DNA of 44,229 nt from Actinomycetota bacterium (GCA_041658565.1 JBAZZY010000023.1:1-44229), one strand, 5' to 3'; counted from the stretch's first letter, positions 1 through 7,693 are shown. Notes: generated by a model from the letters alone, not told the origin. Made by a program: numbers and translations.

Positions 1-82
1 ACGCTTTGGGCATGGTGACCTTTCCTTCCGGTGAGGACCTAATCCTCACACATCAGGAGTCAACCGAACCTGGGGCAGTCCC
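1..82 (-). mobile_element. IS3-family left end with first codons of orfA
   Basis: This segment matches 32620-32701 over its whole length with only a few substitutions and short indels. In both copies it runs, on the minus strand, from a GGGACTGCCCC end through a small inverted repeat (GTGAGGAC/ATCCTCAC) and a purine-rich ribosome site to an ATG. Here the ATG is at 13-11 and starts MPKA before the window ends. The longer copy reads MPKAFPEEFRRDVVAVARK, which I recognise as the N terminus of IS3-family OrfA. The element body lies to the left of the window, so whether this copy is intact cannot be seen. Confidence 0.75.
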
Positions 83-453
83 AACCGAAGGTCGGGCTGC
101 TCGATCGCACCAAGAACAACCAGAGCGGGCGTCACCGCGACCACAAACCGAATGGCCCACTTCGGAAAGGGAATGAAGTCCGCAAGAAACAGGAAGAACG
201 CCAGGATCGACATCCAGGTGATGGCCGATGAGGACGTGCTGAGCCACCGAGGCGCTGTCTCGAGCTTCGACTGGTCGAACAACGTCGCGCTGACCGCACT
301 GACGGTCTGAGACACTGCGAACAGACCCGTTGCCCAAGCCAGGTGCGCCTGTTGAGGCTGCCGCGACCGCAGCCACCGACTGAGGACTCGGACGGCGACG
401 AGGGCGAACACCGCAGCCGCCAGGTACGAAATCGCCAACTGCTCTGATCGCAT
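46..453 (-). pseudogene. Membrane protein of the KaiC operon, truncated by the IS
   Basis: This 135-aa reading frame has three to four hydrophobic segments (about residues 7-22, 40-58, 77-95 and 100-117). The native sequence ends at about residue 123. The last dozen residues (LGLPQVRLTPDV) and the TGA are encoded by the IS end at 46-82, so the original 3' part of the gene is missing. It starts at ATG 453 just downstream of a 37-aa ORF and the kaiC-like gene, in the same direction. An N-terminal membrane module followed by a lost cytoplasmic signalling domain is a reasonable inference, because it shares an operon with a response regulator, but no such domain remains to prove it. I do not recognise the family. 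Confidence 0.65.
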
Positions 454-475
454 CAGTGCTCACCGCCCATTCTTC

Positions 476-589
476 TCATCGTCCGAAGAACTCATCAAAC
501 GCCTCGGCGGGGTTCGCAGGCGCCTTCGGTCGGCCGCCGCGGAACACTCGCCGGACGAAATCTGCGATCGCCCTCAGAAACCCGTGCAT
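476..589 (-). CDS. 37-aa ORF between kaiC and the membrane gene
   Basis: ATG at 589-587 lies 11 nt past the kaiC stop and follows a GAGAGG ribosome site. The product starts MHGFLRAIADFVRRVFRGG, a basic amphipathic stretch, and ends in the acidic-aromatic segment FDEFFGR. The kaiC product itself ends REFFGS, so the tails look alike. The ORF fills most of the gap between kaiC and the membrane protein and stops 22 nt before the latter starts. The spacing and ribosome site argue for translation. No homolog comes to mind and a chance ORF is not excluded. Confidence 0.4.
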   Translation of the reverse strand: MHGFLRAIADFVRRVFRGGRPKAPANPAEAFDEFFGR

Positions 590-600
590 GCGTAGCCTCT

Positions 601-2055
601 CTAACTGCCGAAGAACTCCCGAAACTTCTCCTCGGCCATTACCGGAGAACCCGATAGGACCCCACGCAATCCGGTGAACTTCCCTCGGATGACCAGCCCT
701 TTGCCCCCGACCTCAAACTCGACCAGGCTCTTGACGTGCTCACTGTCGCGCATCTTCACGATCGCCATCGCGCGCCGAATCTCGGAGTCCAACTCCACAT
801 ATCGCAGCAGGATCACGTTGTCGAAGATGTACGAGAGCCCTCCGGCCAACTCGAAGGACGAGCCGAAGAACGCACGCGTCTCGTTTGTGAACAGCGACGT
901 AATGCCCCGGCCGCGGAACGTATTGACAAGCGACCACAAGAAGTCGGGGAACCGGTCCGTCCCCTCGGCCGCGCCTTCGACCTCGGCCAGACTGTCGAGG
1001 ACGACCTTGCTGAAATCCTCACGATCAAGGATCTCCCGCAACTGAGCCCCCACAACATCCAAGCCCAGAGCTACCGGCTCCATGAAGAGCACACGCAGCC
1101 GCCCTTGCTCGATCATCGGCTCGAGATCCCACCCGAAGGCCTTCGCCTTGGCAATCAACTGGCGATCGCTCTCCTGGAACGTCACATACAGGCACCGCTG
1201 TCCGGCATCGACTCCCGACACGACGAACTGCAACCCGAGCACGGTCTTGCCGGCTCCGGACGGACCCCCCAGCAGCGACGAACCTCCCACCGGGAATCCC
1301 CCGCCGATCATCGCGTCCAGAACCGGAGATCCCGAAGTCACTCGACCAGGCGCAAACTCCCGCTGCACGGGAGCCACCGACTCAAAGCGCGGGAACACTT
1401 CGATCCCGCGAACCCCAATCCGAAAGACATGCCGTCCCGAGATGTAACCCGAGCCCCGATTCTTCACCACGCGCAGCGACCGTTGGTCGCGCGCGCCCTT
1501 CGGCGAATTCGCCAGGTACAAGATGGTGTCGGCAACCGCGAATTCCGGCGCCGTCCCCAGCTCCTCCTCGGTGTACTCACCGACAAACATCAGCACAGCG
1601 TTGGTGTGCGCGACGCGGCTCGCCAACTCGTAGATCTTCTCGCGCAAACTCGACTCGCCGACTGAATCGTGCAGCGCTTTCGCGCTGTCGATCACGACCG
1701 CAGTCGGTTGCACTGCGAAGCAGTTGCGAACGATCTCGCCGAAGGCCTCCTCCAGTCGGCCGTTGCCGTGCGACGACGCGACGTCCACGTGCACGAACTC
1801 CACCCTGCCACCGAGCGCGGATTGATCGAAGAACTCGAAACTCTCGAGGTGGCGAATGAGTTTGGCGTGCGGCTCCGACAACGTCGAGTAGTACACAGCC
1901 TTGTGCTCGCGCGTCGCGCACGCGAACGAGAACTGTTGCGCAAGGATCGTCTTGCCGGTCCCGGGCGCACCAGCGATTACCACGAGCGCCCCAGGCGAGA
2001 ACCCCCCTTCGAGGATCTCGTCCAACTCGACTATCCCGGTTGAGATGAGATTCAT
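601..2055 (-). CDS. KaiC-like double-domain ATPase
   Basis: This 484-aa RecA/KaiC-family ATPase has two KaiC domains in tandem. Walker A motifs are GAPGTGKT (residues 29-36) and GGPSGAGKT (263-271), with Walker B strands AVVIDS (119-124) and KVVLDS (350-355). The second domain carries the KaiC-like stretch DNVILLRYVE followed by KMRDSEH. In cyanobacterial KaiC the phosphorylated Ser-Thr pair lies just before the ITD motif. Here the matching segment reads LSYIFD (407-412), so a Ser is kept at one site and Tyr stands at the Thr site. KaiC-like proteins outside cyanobacteria often pair with two-component proteins, and this gene overlaps a receiver gene by the 4-nt ATGA. A role in phospho-signalling is likely; a circadian role is not shown, since no kaiA or kaiB is visible. 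Confidence 0.9.
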   Translation of the reverse strand: MNLISTGIVELDEILEGGFSPGALVVIAGAPGTGKTILAQQFSFACATREHKAVYYSTLSEPHAKLIRHLESFEFFDQSALGGRVEFVHVDVASSHGNGRLEEAFGEIVRNCFAVQPTAVVIDSAKALHDSVGESSLREKIYELASRVAHTNAVLMFVGEYTEEELGTAPEFAVADTILYLANSPKGARDQRSLRVVKNRGSGYISGRHVFRIGVRGIEVFPRFESVAPVQREFAPGRVTSGSPVLDAMIGGGFPVGGSSLLGGPSGAGKTVLGLQFVVSGVDAGQRCLYVTFQESDRQLIAKAKAFGWDLEPMIEQGRLRVLFMEPVALGLDVVGAQLREILDREDFSKVVLDSLAEVEGAAEGTDRFPDFLWSLVNTFRGRGITSLFTNETRAFFGSSFELAGGLSYIFDNVILLRYVELDSEIRRAMAIVKMRDSEHVKSLVEFEVGGKGLVIRGKFTGLRGVLSGSPVMAEEKFREFFGS

Positions 2056-2513
2056 TCGACTCGCCCCTCAAGCAGATCCTGAATCAGCGCCAATAAATCC
2101 GCACTTCGGAACGGCTTCTTCAGAACCGCATCGGCGCCAACGCCGTTGATGGGGCTCGCGCTGATCAGCAAGATCGGAACCGCCGCCATCTGGGGATCAG
2201 AGCGGAGCCGTTCGATCAACTCCCGACCGTCCATCACCGGCATCATCAAGTCGGTCACCACCACCGACGGCTTCGCTTCGCGAACGCAGTCGAGCGCGAC
2301 CAGTCCGTTGCGCGCCTCAACGACCGAGTGCCCGGCGCCCTGGAAGATCATGCGCAGCAGGAACCTGACGTCGGGTTCGTCGTCCACGACGAGGATCGAT
2401 GTCGCTCCGTTCGTTTCCGTTGCCACCACCCTCAGCCGCGATTCGCCGGGATCCGATCCGCCCCGCGAAGAGAGGGAACCAATCGCACGCCACCCGATTT
2501 CCTCGGCTCGCAT
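2052..2513 (-). CDS. CheY-like response regulator, receiver domain only
   Basis: A single receiver domain occupies residues 38-153, with no output domain. Landmarks are ILVVDDEP (acidic pair D44-D45), VVVTDLMMPVMDG (phospho-acceptor D88), Ser in the LISAS segment near 119, and KKPF with the conserved Lys near 132. The first 35 residues look unlike a receiver and may be untranslated; a GTG near residue 29 would give a normal 125-aa protein. The stop overlaps the kaiC-like start by 4 nt, so the two are translationally coupled and the receiver is probably the direct partner of the ATPase. No cognate histidine kinase is seen nearby, unless it was the IS-truncated membrane protein. Confidence 0.88.
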   Translation of the reverse strand: MRAEEIGWRAIGSLSSRGGSDPGESRLRVVATETNGATSILVVDDEPDVRFLLRMIFQGAGHSVVEARNGLVALDCVREAKPSVVVTDLMMPVMDGRELIERLRSDPQMAAVPILLISASPINGVGADAVLKKPFRSADLLALIQDLLEGRVE

Positions 2514-2646
2514 CGTAACCCCCGCTAACGAAACCCGAGCAGAACCACGGTCCTCCCGACCGGCCTCCAGCAGTGGCCTTATGCCTTACCTTCATAGAAC
2601 CCTACGAAGGCAGATATTGGAATAGCCCGAACGCGCCTGTTTGCGG
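2514..2646. other. Intergenic region upstream of the KaiC operon
   Basis: These 133 bp separate the response regulator start from the end of the epsilon-subunit gene, which reads in the same direction. The stretch around 2590-2630 is relatively AT-rich for this genome and contains CCAATATCT on the minus strand, so the operon promoter probably lies here, but no convincing -35/-10 pair could be fixed. No ORF is supported. Confidence 0.3.
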
Positions 2647-2928
2647 TCAGACTCCGCCCAGTTGGCCCCTTTGCGTTCTCGACACGGAGCCTGCGGAAAT
2701 ACGGCCCGACACGCGCCAGGAATCGGGACCGGCGCTCGCACGCACCGCCCCAAAAGACTGCCGCGCGCCCTCTACCCTGCCGGCCATCACCCAGGGGTTC
2801 CCCGAGGCGGCCCGGGCTTCGGCTGCGGCGTCTTCCTGCCACAGGCGCACGATCGCCAGGCGTGCGGCATGCTCTTCCTGCGGCGTCGGCCGCCCGGAGA
2901 TCACCCGCACCTTCGGTGCTTCGCCCAC
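2647..2928 (-). CDS. accE: Acyl-CoA carboxylase epsilon subunit
   Basis: The 93-aa product starts at GTG 2928, 5 nt after a GGAG site that overlaps the stop of the beta-subunit gene. It opens EAPKVRVISGRPTPQEEHAA, the beta-strand and PTPEE pattern of actinobacterial AccE/PccE proteins, and near the end has the W....R......G.DSWRVSGR pattern that resembles their C-terminal W...R...GPGAWR.SG. In Streptomyces and Mycobacterium this subunit binds and activates the acyl-CoA carboxylase alpha-beta complex. Its place directly behind the carboxyltransferase gene fits exactly. The C-terminal 20 or so residues are low-complexity and unlike the family core. Sequence conservation in this family is weak, so position carries part of the weight. 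Confidence 0.8.
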   Translation of the reverse strand: MGEAPKVRVISGRPTPQEEHAARLAIVRLWQEDAAAEARAASGNPWVMAGRVEGARQSFGAVRASAGPDSWRVSGRISAGSVSRTQRGQLGGV

Positions 2929-2936
2929 ACCCACTC

Positions 2937-4535
2937 CTACAGCGGAATGTTGCCGTGCTTGCGCGGCGGCAACGTCTCGCGCTTGGACAACAACATCTCC
3001 AGCGCGTCGATCAGGCGTGCACGCGTGTCGCGCGGATCGATGACGTCGTCGACATACCCTCGCTCGGATGCGACGTAGGGATTGACGAACTTCTCGACGT
3101 AGTCCGCGACCAGTTCCGCACGACGTTCCACTTTGTCTTCGGCGTTCTCGAGTTCCTTGCGGTGGATGATGTTGACGGCACCTTCCGGCCCCATGACCGC
3201 GAACTCGGCCGTCGGCCAGGCGAACACGACGTCGGCGCGGATCGACCGCGAGTTCATGACGACGTACGCACCACCGTAAGCCTTGCGCGTGACGACCGTG
3301 ATCCTGGGGACGGTCGCTTCGCTGAAGGCGTAGAGGATCTTGGCCCCGTGGCGAATGATTCCGCCCCATTCCTGGTTCGTCCCCGGCAGGAAACCCGGAA
3401 CATCTTCGAACACCACAAGCGGAATGTTGAACGCATCGCAGAAGCGAATGAACCGCGCGCCCTTATCGCTCCCGTTGATGTCGAGCACCCCGGCGAGCAC
3501 CTTCGGCTGGTTGGCGACGATCCCGACCACCCGCCCGTTCAAGCGCGCGAGCCCTGTGACCATGTTCTGCGCATAGTGCTGAAGGACTTCAAGGAACTCA
3601 CCGTCGTCCACGATCTCGCCGATGACCTCGACGACGTCGTACGGGCGGTTCGGTTCGTCGGGCAATAACTCGATGATCCGCTCCGACCTTCGATCGGCAG
3701 GATCCGCGGACGGGAAGAACGGGGCGTCCTGCATGTTGTTCGCGGGCAAGAAGGACACCAAGTAGCGCACCATCTGCAGGCAGTGCTTCTCGTCCTCAGC
3801 CACGAAGTGAGCGATGCCCGACTTGGTTGCGTGCGTCATCGCCCCGCCGAGTTCTTCGAGCGTCACGACTTCTCCGGTCACGGTCTTGATGACCTCCGGA
3901 CCGGTGATCGCCATGTGCGATGTTCCCTTGACCATGAACACGAAGTCGGTGATCGCAGGCGAGTAGACGGCGCCGCCGGCACACGGACCCATGATCACGC
4001 TGATCTGAGGGATGACGCCCGACGCGCGCACATTACGGTCGAAGATGTAGCCGTACGCCGCGAGCGACACAACACCCTCTTGGATGCGCGCGCCACCCGA
4101 GTCGTTCAGGCCGATGATCGGCGCGCCCACCGACATCGCGAGGTCCATGACTTTGCAGATCTTCTCGCTCATGACCTCGCCGACCGACCCGCCGAAGACC
4201 GCGAAATCCTGGCTGAACACGAAGACCTTACGGTCATCGATCGTGCCCCACCCGGTCACGACGGCATCGCCTATGGGGCGATGACGCTCGCTGCCGAACC
4301 CGTGCGTGCGGTGGCGCGCGGACCAGTCGATCTCGCGGAAGGACCCGGGGTCCATCAACAAGTCGATACGCTCCCGGGCGGTCAGCTTGCCTCGCTCATG
4401 CTGGCGCTTTACCGCCTCGGCAGAAGCCGCGTGCAGCGCCGCCTCACGCTTACGGTGCAGTTCCTCGATGCGATCTTCGACCGTGTGCCGGCCCTTGGGC
4501 GGCGGTTCGGGCGCGTTATTCCTCTTCGTCGTCAT
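2937..4535 (-). CDS. pccB: Propionyl/acyl-CoA carboxylase carboxyltransferase (beta) subunit
   Basis: The 532-aa protein has the two crotonase-like halves of biotin-dependent carboxyltransferases. The N half carries GLNDSGGARIQEGV and IMGPCAGGAVYSPA (first oxyanion hole), the C half FEDVPGFLPGTNQEWGG and TRKAYGGAYVVMNS (second oxyanion hole). It transfers carboxyl from biotin to propionyl-CoA or a related acyl-CoA. Start ATG 4535 was preferred over an upstream in-frame start because the upstream 64 residues are unlike the family and a TACACT -10 box ends 9 nt before this ATG. The matching biotin carboxylase-BCCP chain is at 29973. The choice of propionyl-CoA over acetyl-CoA is inferred from the accompanying epimerase and mutase genes, not from a specificity residue. 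Confidence 0.93.
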   Translation of the reverse strand: MTTKRNNAPEPPPKGRHTVEDRIEELHRKREAALHAASAEAVKRQHERGKLTARERIDLLMDPGSFREIDWSARHRTHGFGSERHRPIGDAVVTGWGTIDDRKVFVFSQDFAVFGGSVGEVMSEKICKVMDLAMSVGAPIIGLNDSGGARIQEGVVSLAAYGYIFDRNVRASGVIPQISVIMGPCAGGAVYSPAITDFVFMVKGTSHMAITGPEVIKTVTGEVVTLEELGGAMTHATKSGIAHFVAEDEKHCLQMVRYLVSFLPANNMQDAPFFPSADPADRRSERIIELLPDEPNRPYDVVEVIGEIVDDGEFLEVLQHYAQNMVTGLARLNGRVVGIVANQPKVLAGVLDINGSDKGARFIRFCDAFNIPLVVFEDVPGFLPGTNQEWGGIIRHGAKILYAFSEATVPRITVVTRKAYGGAYVVMNSRSIRADVVFAWPTAEFAVMGPEGAVNIIHRKELENAEDKVERRAELVADYVEKFVNPYVASERGYVDDVIDPRDTRARLIDALEMLLSKRETLPPRKHGNIPL

Positions 4536-4544
4536 CGGTGCGGG

Positions 4545-4550
4545 AGTGTA
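4545..4550 (-). promoter_or_regulatory. -10 box for a near-leaderless pccB transcript
   Basis: TACACT on the minus strand ends 9 nt before the pccB ATG, and no ribosome site stands between them. A start of transcription about 7 nt downstream would fall 2-3 nt before the ATG. No strong -35 is visible. Confidence 0.45.
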
Positions 4551-4655
4551 CCCGAGGGGTACGCGTAAGGTCTCCTCCGGCGGCGTTGGCCGGCCTCCCC
4601 CGGCAAGGCGCGAACCCGGACGCACGCCCAACTGTACCGACTCGCCGAGCCAGCC

Positions 4656-4661
4656 TATGAT
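4656..4661 (+). promoter_or_regulatory. Candidate -10 box upstream of gltA
   Basis: TATGAT lies 136 nt before the citrate synthase ATG, with a poor -35 candidate (TGTACC) 17 nt upstream. The 262-bp gap between divergent pccB and gltA must hold both promoters. The long leader that would follow has no recognised riboswitch. Confidence 0.3.
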
Positions 4662-4797
4662 CTGCGGTGCCGCAAGCAGCGGGGAGGCGGTGCGGAGCGC
4701 GTGGGACGACTGCACACGAAGTCTCAAGTGCCCCGCATGCCCTTTCTCAGGTTCATACGGCGAGCCCTACGAAGGCTCGTCGGAAACGGAGGTCGGC

Positions 4798-6129
4798 ATG
4801 AGCGTCACTAAAGAAGGAAGCAAGGCGGGGGCCGACACGAGCCGGCCGGCCGAAGGCACTCTCTCCATCACGGACAATCGCAACGGAAAGAGCTACGAAG
4901 TCCCCATCCAAGATGGGACGATCCGCGCCACGGACCTGCGCAAGATCAAGGTGTCCGAGGACGACTTCGGGCTGATGACCTACGACCCGGGGTACATGAA
5001 CACGGCGAGTTGCCGAAGTTCGATCACCTACATCGACGGAGACAAGGGGATCCTGCGCTACCGCGGATACCCGATCGATCAGTTGGCCGAGCACTGCGGG
5101 TTCCTGGAAGTCGCGTACCTCATCTTGAACGGCGAGTTGCCCACGCCGGTGCAGCTTGATGGGTGGCGCCACGAGGTTACGCACCACACATTCATCCACG
5201 AAAACATCAAGAAGTTCATCGACGGCTTTCACCACGACGCGCACCCGATGGGCATCCTCGTCGGAACCGTCGGGGCCTTGTCCACGTTCTACCCGGAGTC
5301 CAAGGACATCTTCAACGAGGAAGCCCGCCGCAAGCAGATCGTCCGGCTCATCGCGAAGATGCCCACGCTGGCTGCGTTCGCGCACCGCCACGCAAACGGC
5401 CTTCGGTACGCGTATCCGGACAACGATCTGTCGTACGCGGGCAACTTCTTGAACATGATGTGGAAAGCCACCGAGCTGAAGTACACGCCGAACCCGGTAC
5501 TGGAGAAGGCACTGGACGTTCTGTTCATCCTTCACGCCGACCACGAGCAGAACTGCTCGACCACGGCGGTGCGCACGATCGGCAGCTCGCAGGCAGATCC
5601 ATACTCCGCCACGGCCGGCGGCGTTGCTGCGCTGTACGGGCCACTGCACGGCGGCGCCAACGAGATGGTGCTGCGCATGCTCCGCGAAATCGGATCAGTG
5701 GACGCGATCCCCGCCTACATCAAGCGGGTCAAGGAAGGCGACATCCGCCTGATGGGCTTCGGCCACCGCGTCTACAAGAGCTACGACCCGCGCGCCAAGG
5801 TCATCAAGAAGCTGACCGACGAAGTGCTCGAGACGCTCGGACGCACACCGCTTCTGGACATCGCCATGGAACTGGAGCGAATCGCGCTGGAAGACGATTA
5901 CTTCGTCTCCCACAAGCTCTACCCGAACGTGGACTTCTACTCGGGGATCATCTACTTGGCCATGGGCTTCCCGGTCGAGATGTTCCCGGTGCTGTTCGCG
6001 ATCGGACGGACGCCGGGCTGGCTCGCGCAGTGGGAAGAGGGACTCCTCGACACCGAGCAGAAGATCATGCGTCCGCGCCAGATCTTCGCCGGCTACGAAG
6101 AGCGCACTGTTCCCGTTCGCAAGGGCTAA
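4798..6129 (+). CDS. gltA: Citrate synthase, type II
   Basis: The 443-aa enzyme condenses acetyl-CoA with oxaloacetate. The catalytic triad is visible: His284 in GPLHGGANE, His323 in GFGHRVYKSYDPRA, and Asp379 in NVDFYSG. The N-terminal beta-rich domain (IRATDLRKIKV, LMTYDPGYMNTASC) marks the hexameric, gram-negative-style type II form. Start ATG 4798 has a GGAGG site 6 nt upstream; the in-frame upstream extension to 4306 is antisense to pccB and was dropped. The gene stands alone, divergent from pccB, and is closed by a strong hairpin at 6144-6186. It supplies the entry step for the cycle enzymes later in the window. Confidence 0.95.
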   Translation: MSVTKEGSKAGADTSRPAEGTLSITDNRNGKSYEVPIQDGTIRATDLRKIKVSEDDFGLMTYDPGYMNTASCRSSITYIDGDKGILRYRGYPIDQLAEHCGFLEVAYLILNGELPTPVQLDGWRHEVTHHTFIHENIKKFIDGFHHDAHPMGILVGTVGALSTFYPESKDIFNEEARRKQIVRLIAKMPTLAAFAHRHANGLRYAYPDNDLSYAGNFLNMMWKATELKYTPNPVLEKALDVLFILHADHEQNCSTTAVRTIGSSQADPYSATAGGVAALYGPLHGGANEMVLRMLREIGSVDAIPAYIKRVKEGDIRLMGFGHRVYKSYDPRAKVIKKLTDEVLETLGRTPLLDIAMELERIALEDDYFVSHKLYPNVDFYSGIIYLAMGFPVEMFPVLFAIGRTPGWLAQWEEGLLDTEQKIMRPRQIFAGYEERTVPVRKG

Positions 6130-6143
6130 GCGAACACCGGGTC

Positions 6144-6186
6144 TTCGGGCCGGGGTGCTGGGTTCTGCCTGGTTCCCCGGCCCGAA
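6144..6186. terminator. Hairpin between convergent gltA and flippase-like gene
   Basis: A perfect 12-bp stem (TTCGGGCCGGGG at 6144-6155, complement at 6175-6186) with a 19-nt loop sits 15 nt after the gltA stop and 16 nt from the stop of the convergent gene. No U-run follows in either direction. Confidence 0.6.
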
Positions 6187-6201
6187 CCATATGCGCCGAG
6201 T

Positions 6202-7197
6202 CTAGTTCTGCGCGTCCGACCGTATTTCGCCACCGGCTACCACGTAGACCAACCCGCCGACGGCGCTCGCAAACACCAGAACCGCAAGAATGAGCACAGC
6301 GAAGGCGCGCGCCGGCGCCGCGACCACCCCGAACGTCCCCAGCGCCCACACATAGGACGCCTCACGGAACCCCAAACCGTTGACCGTTACCGGGATCATC
6401 GTGGCCATCGACGAGATCACGACGATTCCGGCCATCGCCCCTGCCGACACGCCCTTGAGCCCCAACGCGCGCGCCACAGCCAGGTGTGTTCCCAGCATCA
6501 GCGCTTGATATACGAGCCCGAGAAGGTACCCGCGCGCCGCAGCAGCGGGGTGCCGTCCCGCACCGTGGATCGCGCGCACCGCGCTTCGGATCTTCTCGCC
6601 CAAACCGTGGTGCTTCACCAACCAGCCACGCCCCAGCAAGCGCTCACCCGCAGTCAGCAATACCACAGCCGCCAGCAAGATCCCGCCGCTGAGAAGGATG
6701 GAAAGCGACGCCACTCGCAGGTCGGTGTCGCGCTGAAACAGCTCGGTGGCGGTTCCCATCAGACCGATCAGCGCTAACGCGACTACACCGGCAAACCGGT
6801 CAAGGAACACCGACGCGAACGCCTCCGGTCCCCGTCCGCGCGCCTTCGCGACGCGCACCGCCTTGTAGGCATCGCCGCCCACACCGGTCGGCAGAAACGC
6901 GTTGAAGAAGGTTCCAACGAAGCAAAGGCGCACGAGCGCTGCAACTGAGAGGCGCAACTCCAACACTTCGAGATACGACCGCCATCGCAATGCGCTCACC
7001 ACGAGTCCGGCGAGGAAGGCAACCGACCCGAGCGCCACCCAGACCGGACGCGCATCAGCGACGGCATGGACGATCTCCCCCGGATTGCGCAACACGAGAA
7101 GCCCGAGCACTGCGGCACCAATGGCGAGCCGCAAGACCAGTTTCAACCCTCCGCCGCGAGGGGGCGCGGGCTCAAGGCCGTCCTCGGGAGAACTCAC
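6202..7197 (-). CDS. Flippase-like membrane protein (UPF0104/LPG synthase TM family)
   Basis: The 331-aa integral membrane protein has about eight hydrophobic segments. The family signature is visible as FLPTGVGGDAYKAVRVAK (about residues 90-107) and, near the end, IPVTVNGLGFREASY. Members of this group (lysylphosphatidylglycerol synthase transmembrane domain, AglD/MprF N-half) are linked to lipid or glycolipid translocation. There is no C-terminal synthase domain. Start GTG 7197 overlaps the epimerase stop as GTGA; a TTG a few codons downstream with GGAGGG ahead of it is an alternative. The upstream in-frame sequence is antisense or shadow. The coupling to the epimerase is positional only and does not suggest a shared pathway. 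Confidence 0.78.
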   Translation of the reverse strand: MSSPEDGLEPAPPRGGGLKLVLRLAIGAAVLGLLVLRNPGEIVHAVADARPVWVALGSVAFLAGLVVSALRWRSYLEVLELRLSVAALVRLCFVGTFFNAFLPTGVGGDAYKAVRVAKARGRGPEAFASVFLDRFAGVVALALIGLMGTATELFQRDTDLRVASLSILLSGGILLAAVVLLTAGERLLGRGWLVKHHGLGEKIRSAVRAIHGAGRHPAAAARGYLLGLVYQALMLGTHLAVARALGLKGVSAGAMAGIVVISSMATMIPVTVNGLGFREASYVWALGTFGVVAAPARAFAVLILAVLVFASAVGGLVYVVAGGEIRSDAQN

Positions 7198-7592
7198 TCC
7201 TGGACCAGTTCGACCAGAACCCCGCCGACCGACTTCGGATGGATAAACGCGATGGTCGAGTCGCGCGACCCCGGACGCGGATGCTCGTCGATCAAGTGCA
7301 ACCCGGCCTCTTTCAGATCGCCGAGTACGGCGTGAACGTCGGCGACCCCGTAAGCCACGTGGTGCACCCCTTCGCCGCGCGCCTCGATGAACTTGCCGAC
7401 CGGAGTGTCGGAACCCAGTGGACACAACAACTGGATCCAGGACTCCCCGACCCGCCCCATGGCCTCCTCGACGCCCTGCGACTCCACGGTGTGCCGGTAG
7501 GTGAAAGCCACGCCGAAGGTCACCTGATAGAACGCGATCGCCGCGTCGAGGTCTCGGACTGCAATGCCGATGTGATCCACTCGCTGAAACAT
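7194..7592 (-). CDS. mce: Methylmalonyl-CoA epimerase
   Basis: The 132-aa VOC-fold enzyme interconverts (S)- and (R)-methylmalonyl-CoA. It begins FQRVDHIGIAVRDLDAAI, carrying the first metal His (HIGIAV), and continues with GEGVHHVAYGVAD (second His) and a C-terminal GVLVELVQE (metal Glu). Length and order match the family. Start ATG 7592 is preceded by TAGAAT only 7 nt upstream with no ribosome site, which suggests a leaderless mRNA. In organisms with crotonyl-CoA carboxylase/reductase the same enzyme also acts on ethylmalonyl-CoA, which is relevant here because ccr is 3.5 kb away. The gene overlaps the downstream membrane-protein gene by 4 nt. Confidence 0.92.
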   Translation of the reverse strand: MFQRVDHIGIAVRDLDAAIAFYQVTFGVAFTYRHTVESQGVEEAMGRVGESWIQLLCPLGSDTPVGKFIEARGEGVHHVAYGVADVHAVLGDLKEAGLHLIDEHPRPGSRDSTIAFIHPKSVGGVLVELVQE

Positions 7593-7599
7593 GCGGGCG

Positions 7600-7605
7600 A
7601 TTCTA
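7600..7605 (-). promoter_or_regulatory. -10 box for leaderless mce
   Basis: TAGAAT ends 7 nt before the epimerase ATG, so the predicted transcription start coincides with the start codon. There is no Shine-Dalgarno sequence in between and no clear -35. Confidence 0.55.
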
Positions 7606-7693
7606 CCCGCGGCCTGCTCGAACCGGGCGGTCTCGAACAGTCGGCCGCCGCCACGTAAGATCAAAGCCTCGCCCGTTAACCAGGGGGTTCCAC

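Noticed and set aside
2579..2842. 87-codon frame on the minus strand beside the epsilon-subunit gene
   Set aside because: It overlaps the epsilon-subunit gene in another frame and has Arg/Gly-rich shadow composition.
4306..4797. In-frame N-terminal extension of citrate synthase
   Set aside because: It is antisense to pccB and the pccB promoter region, unlike the family, and ATG 4798 has a good GGAGG site.
5163..6293. 376-codon open frame overlapping citrate synthase in another frame
   Set aside because: Arg/His-rich shadow of a gene with all catalytic residues intact; no independent evidence.
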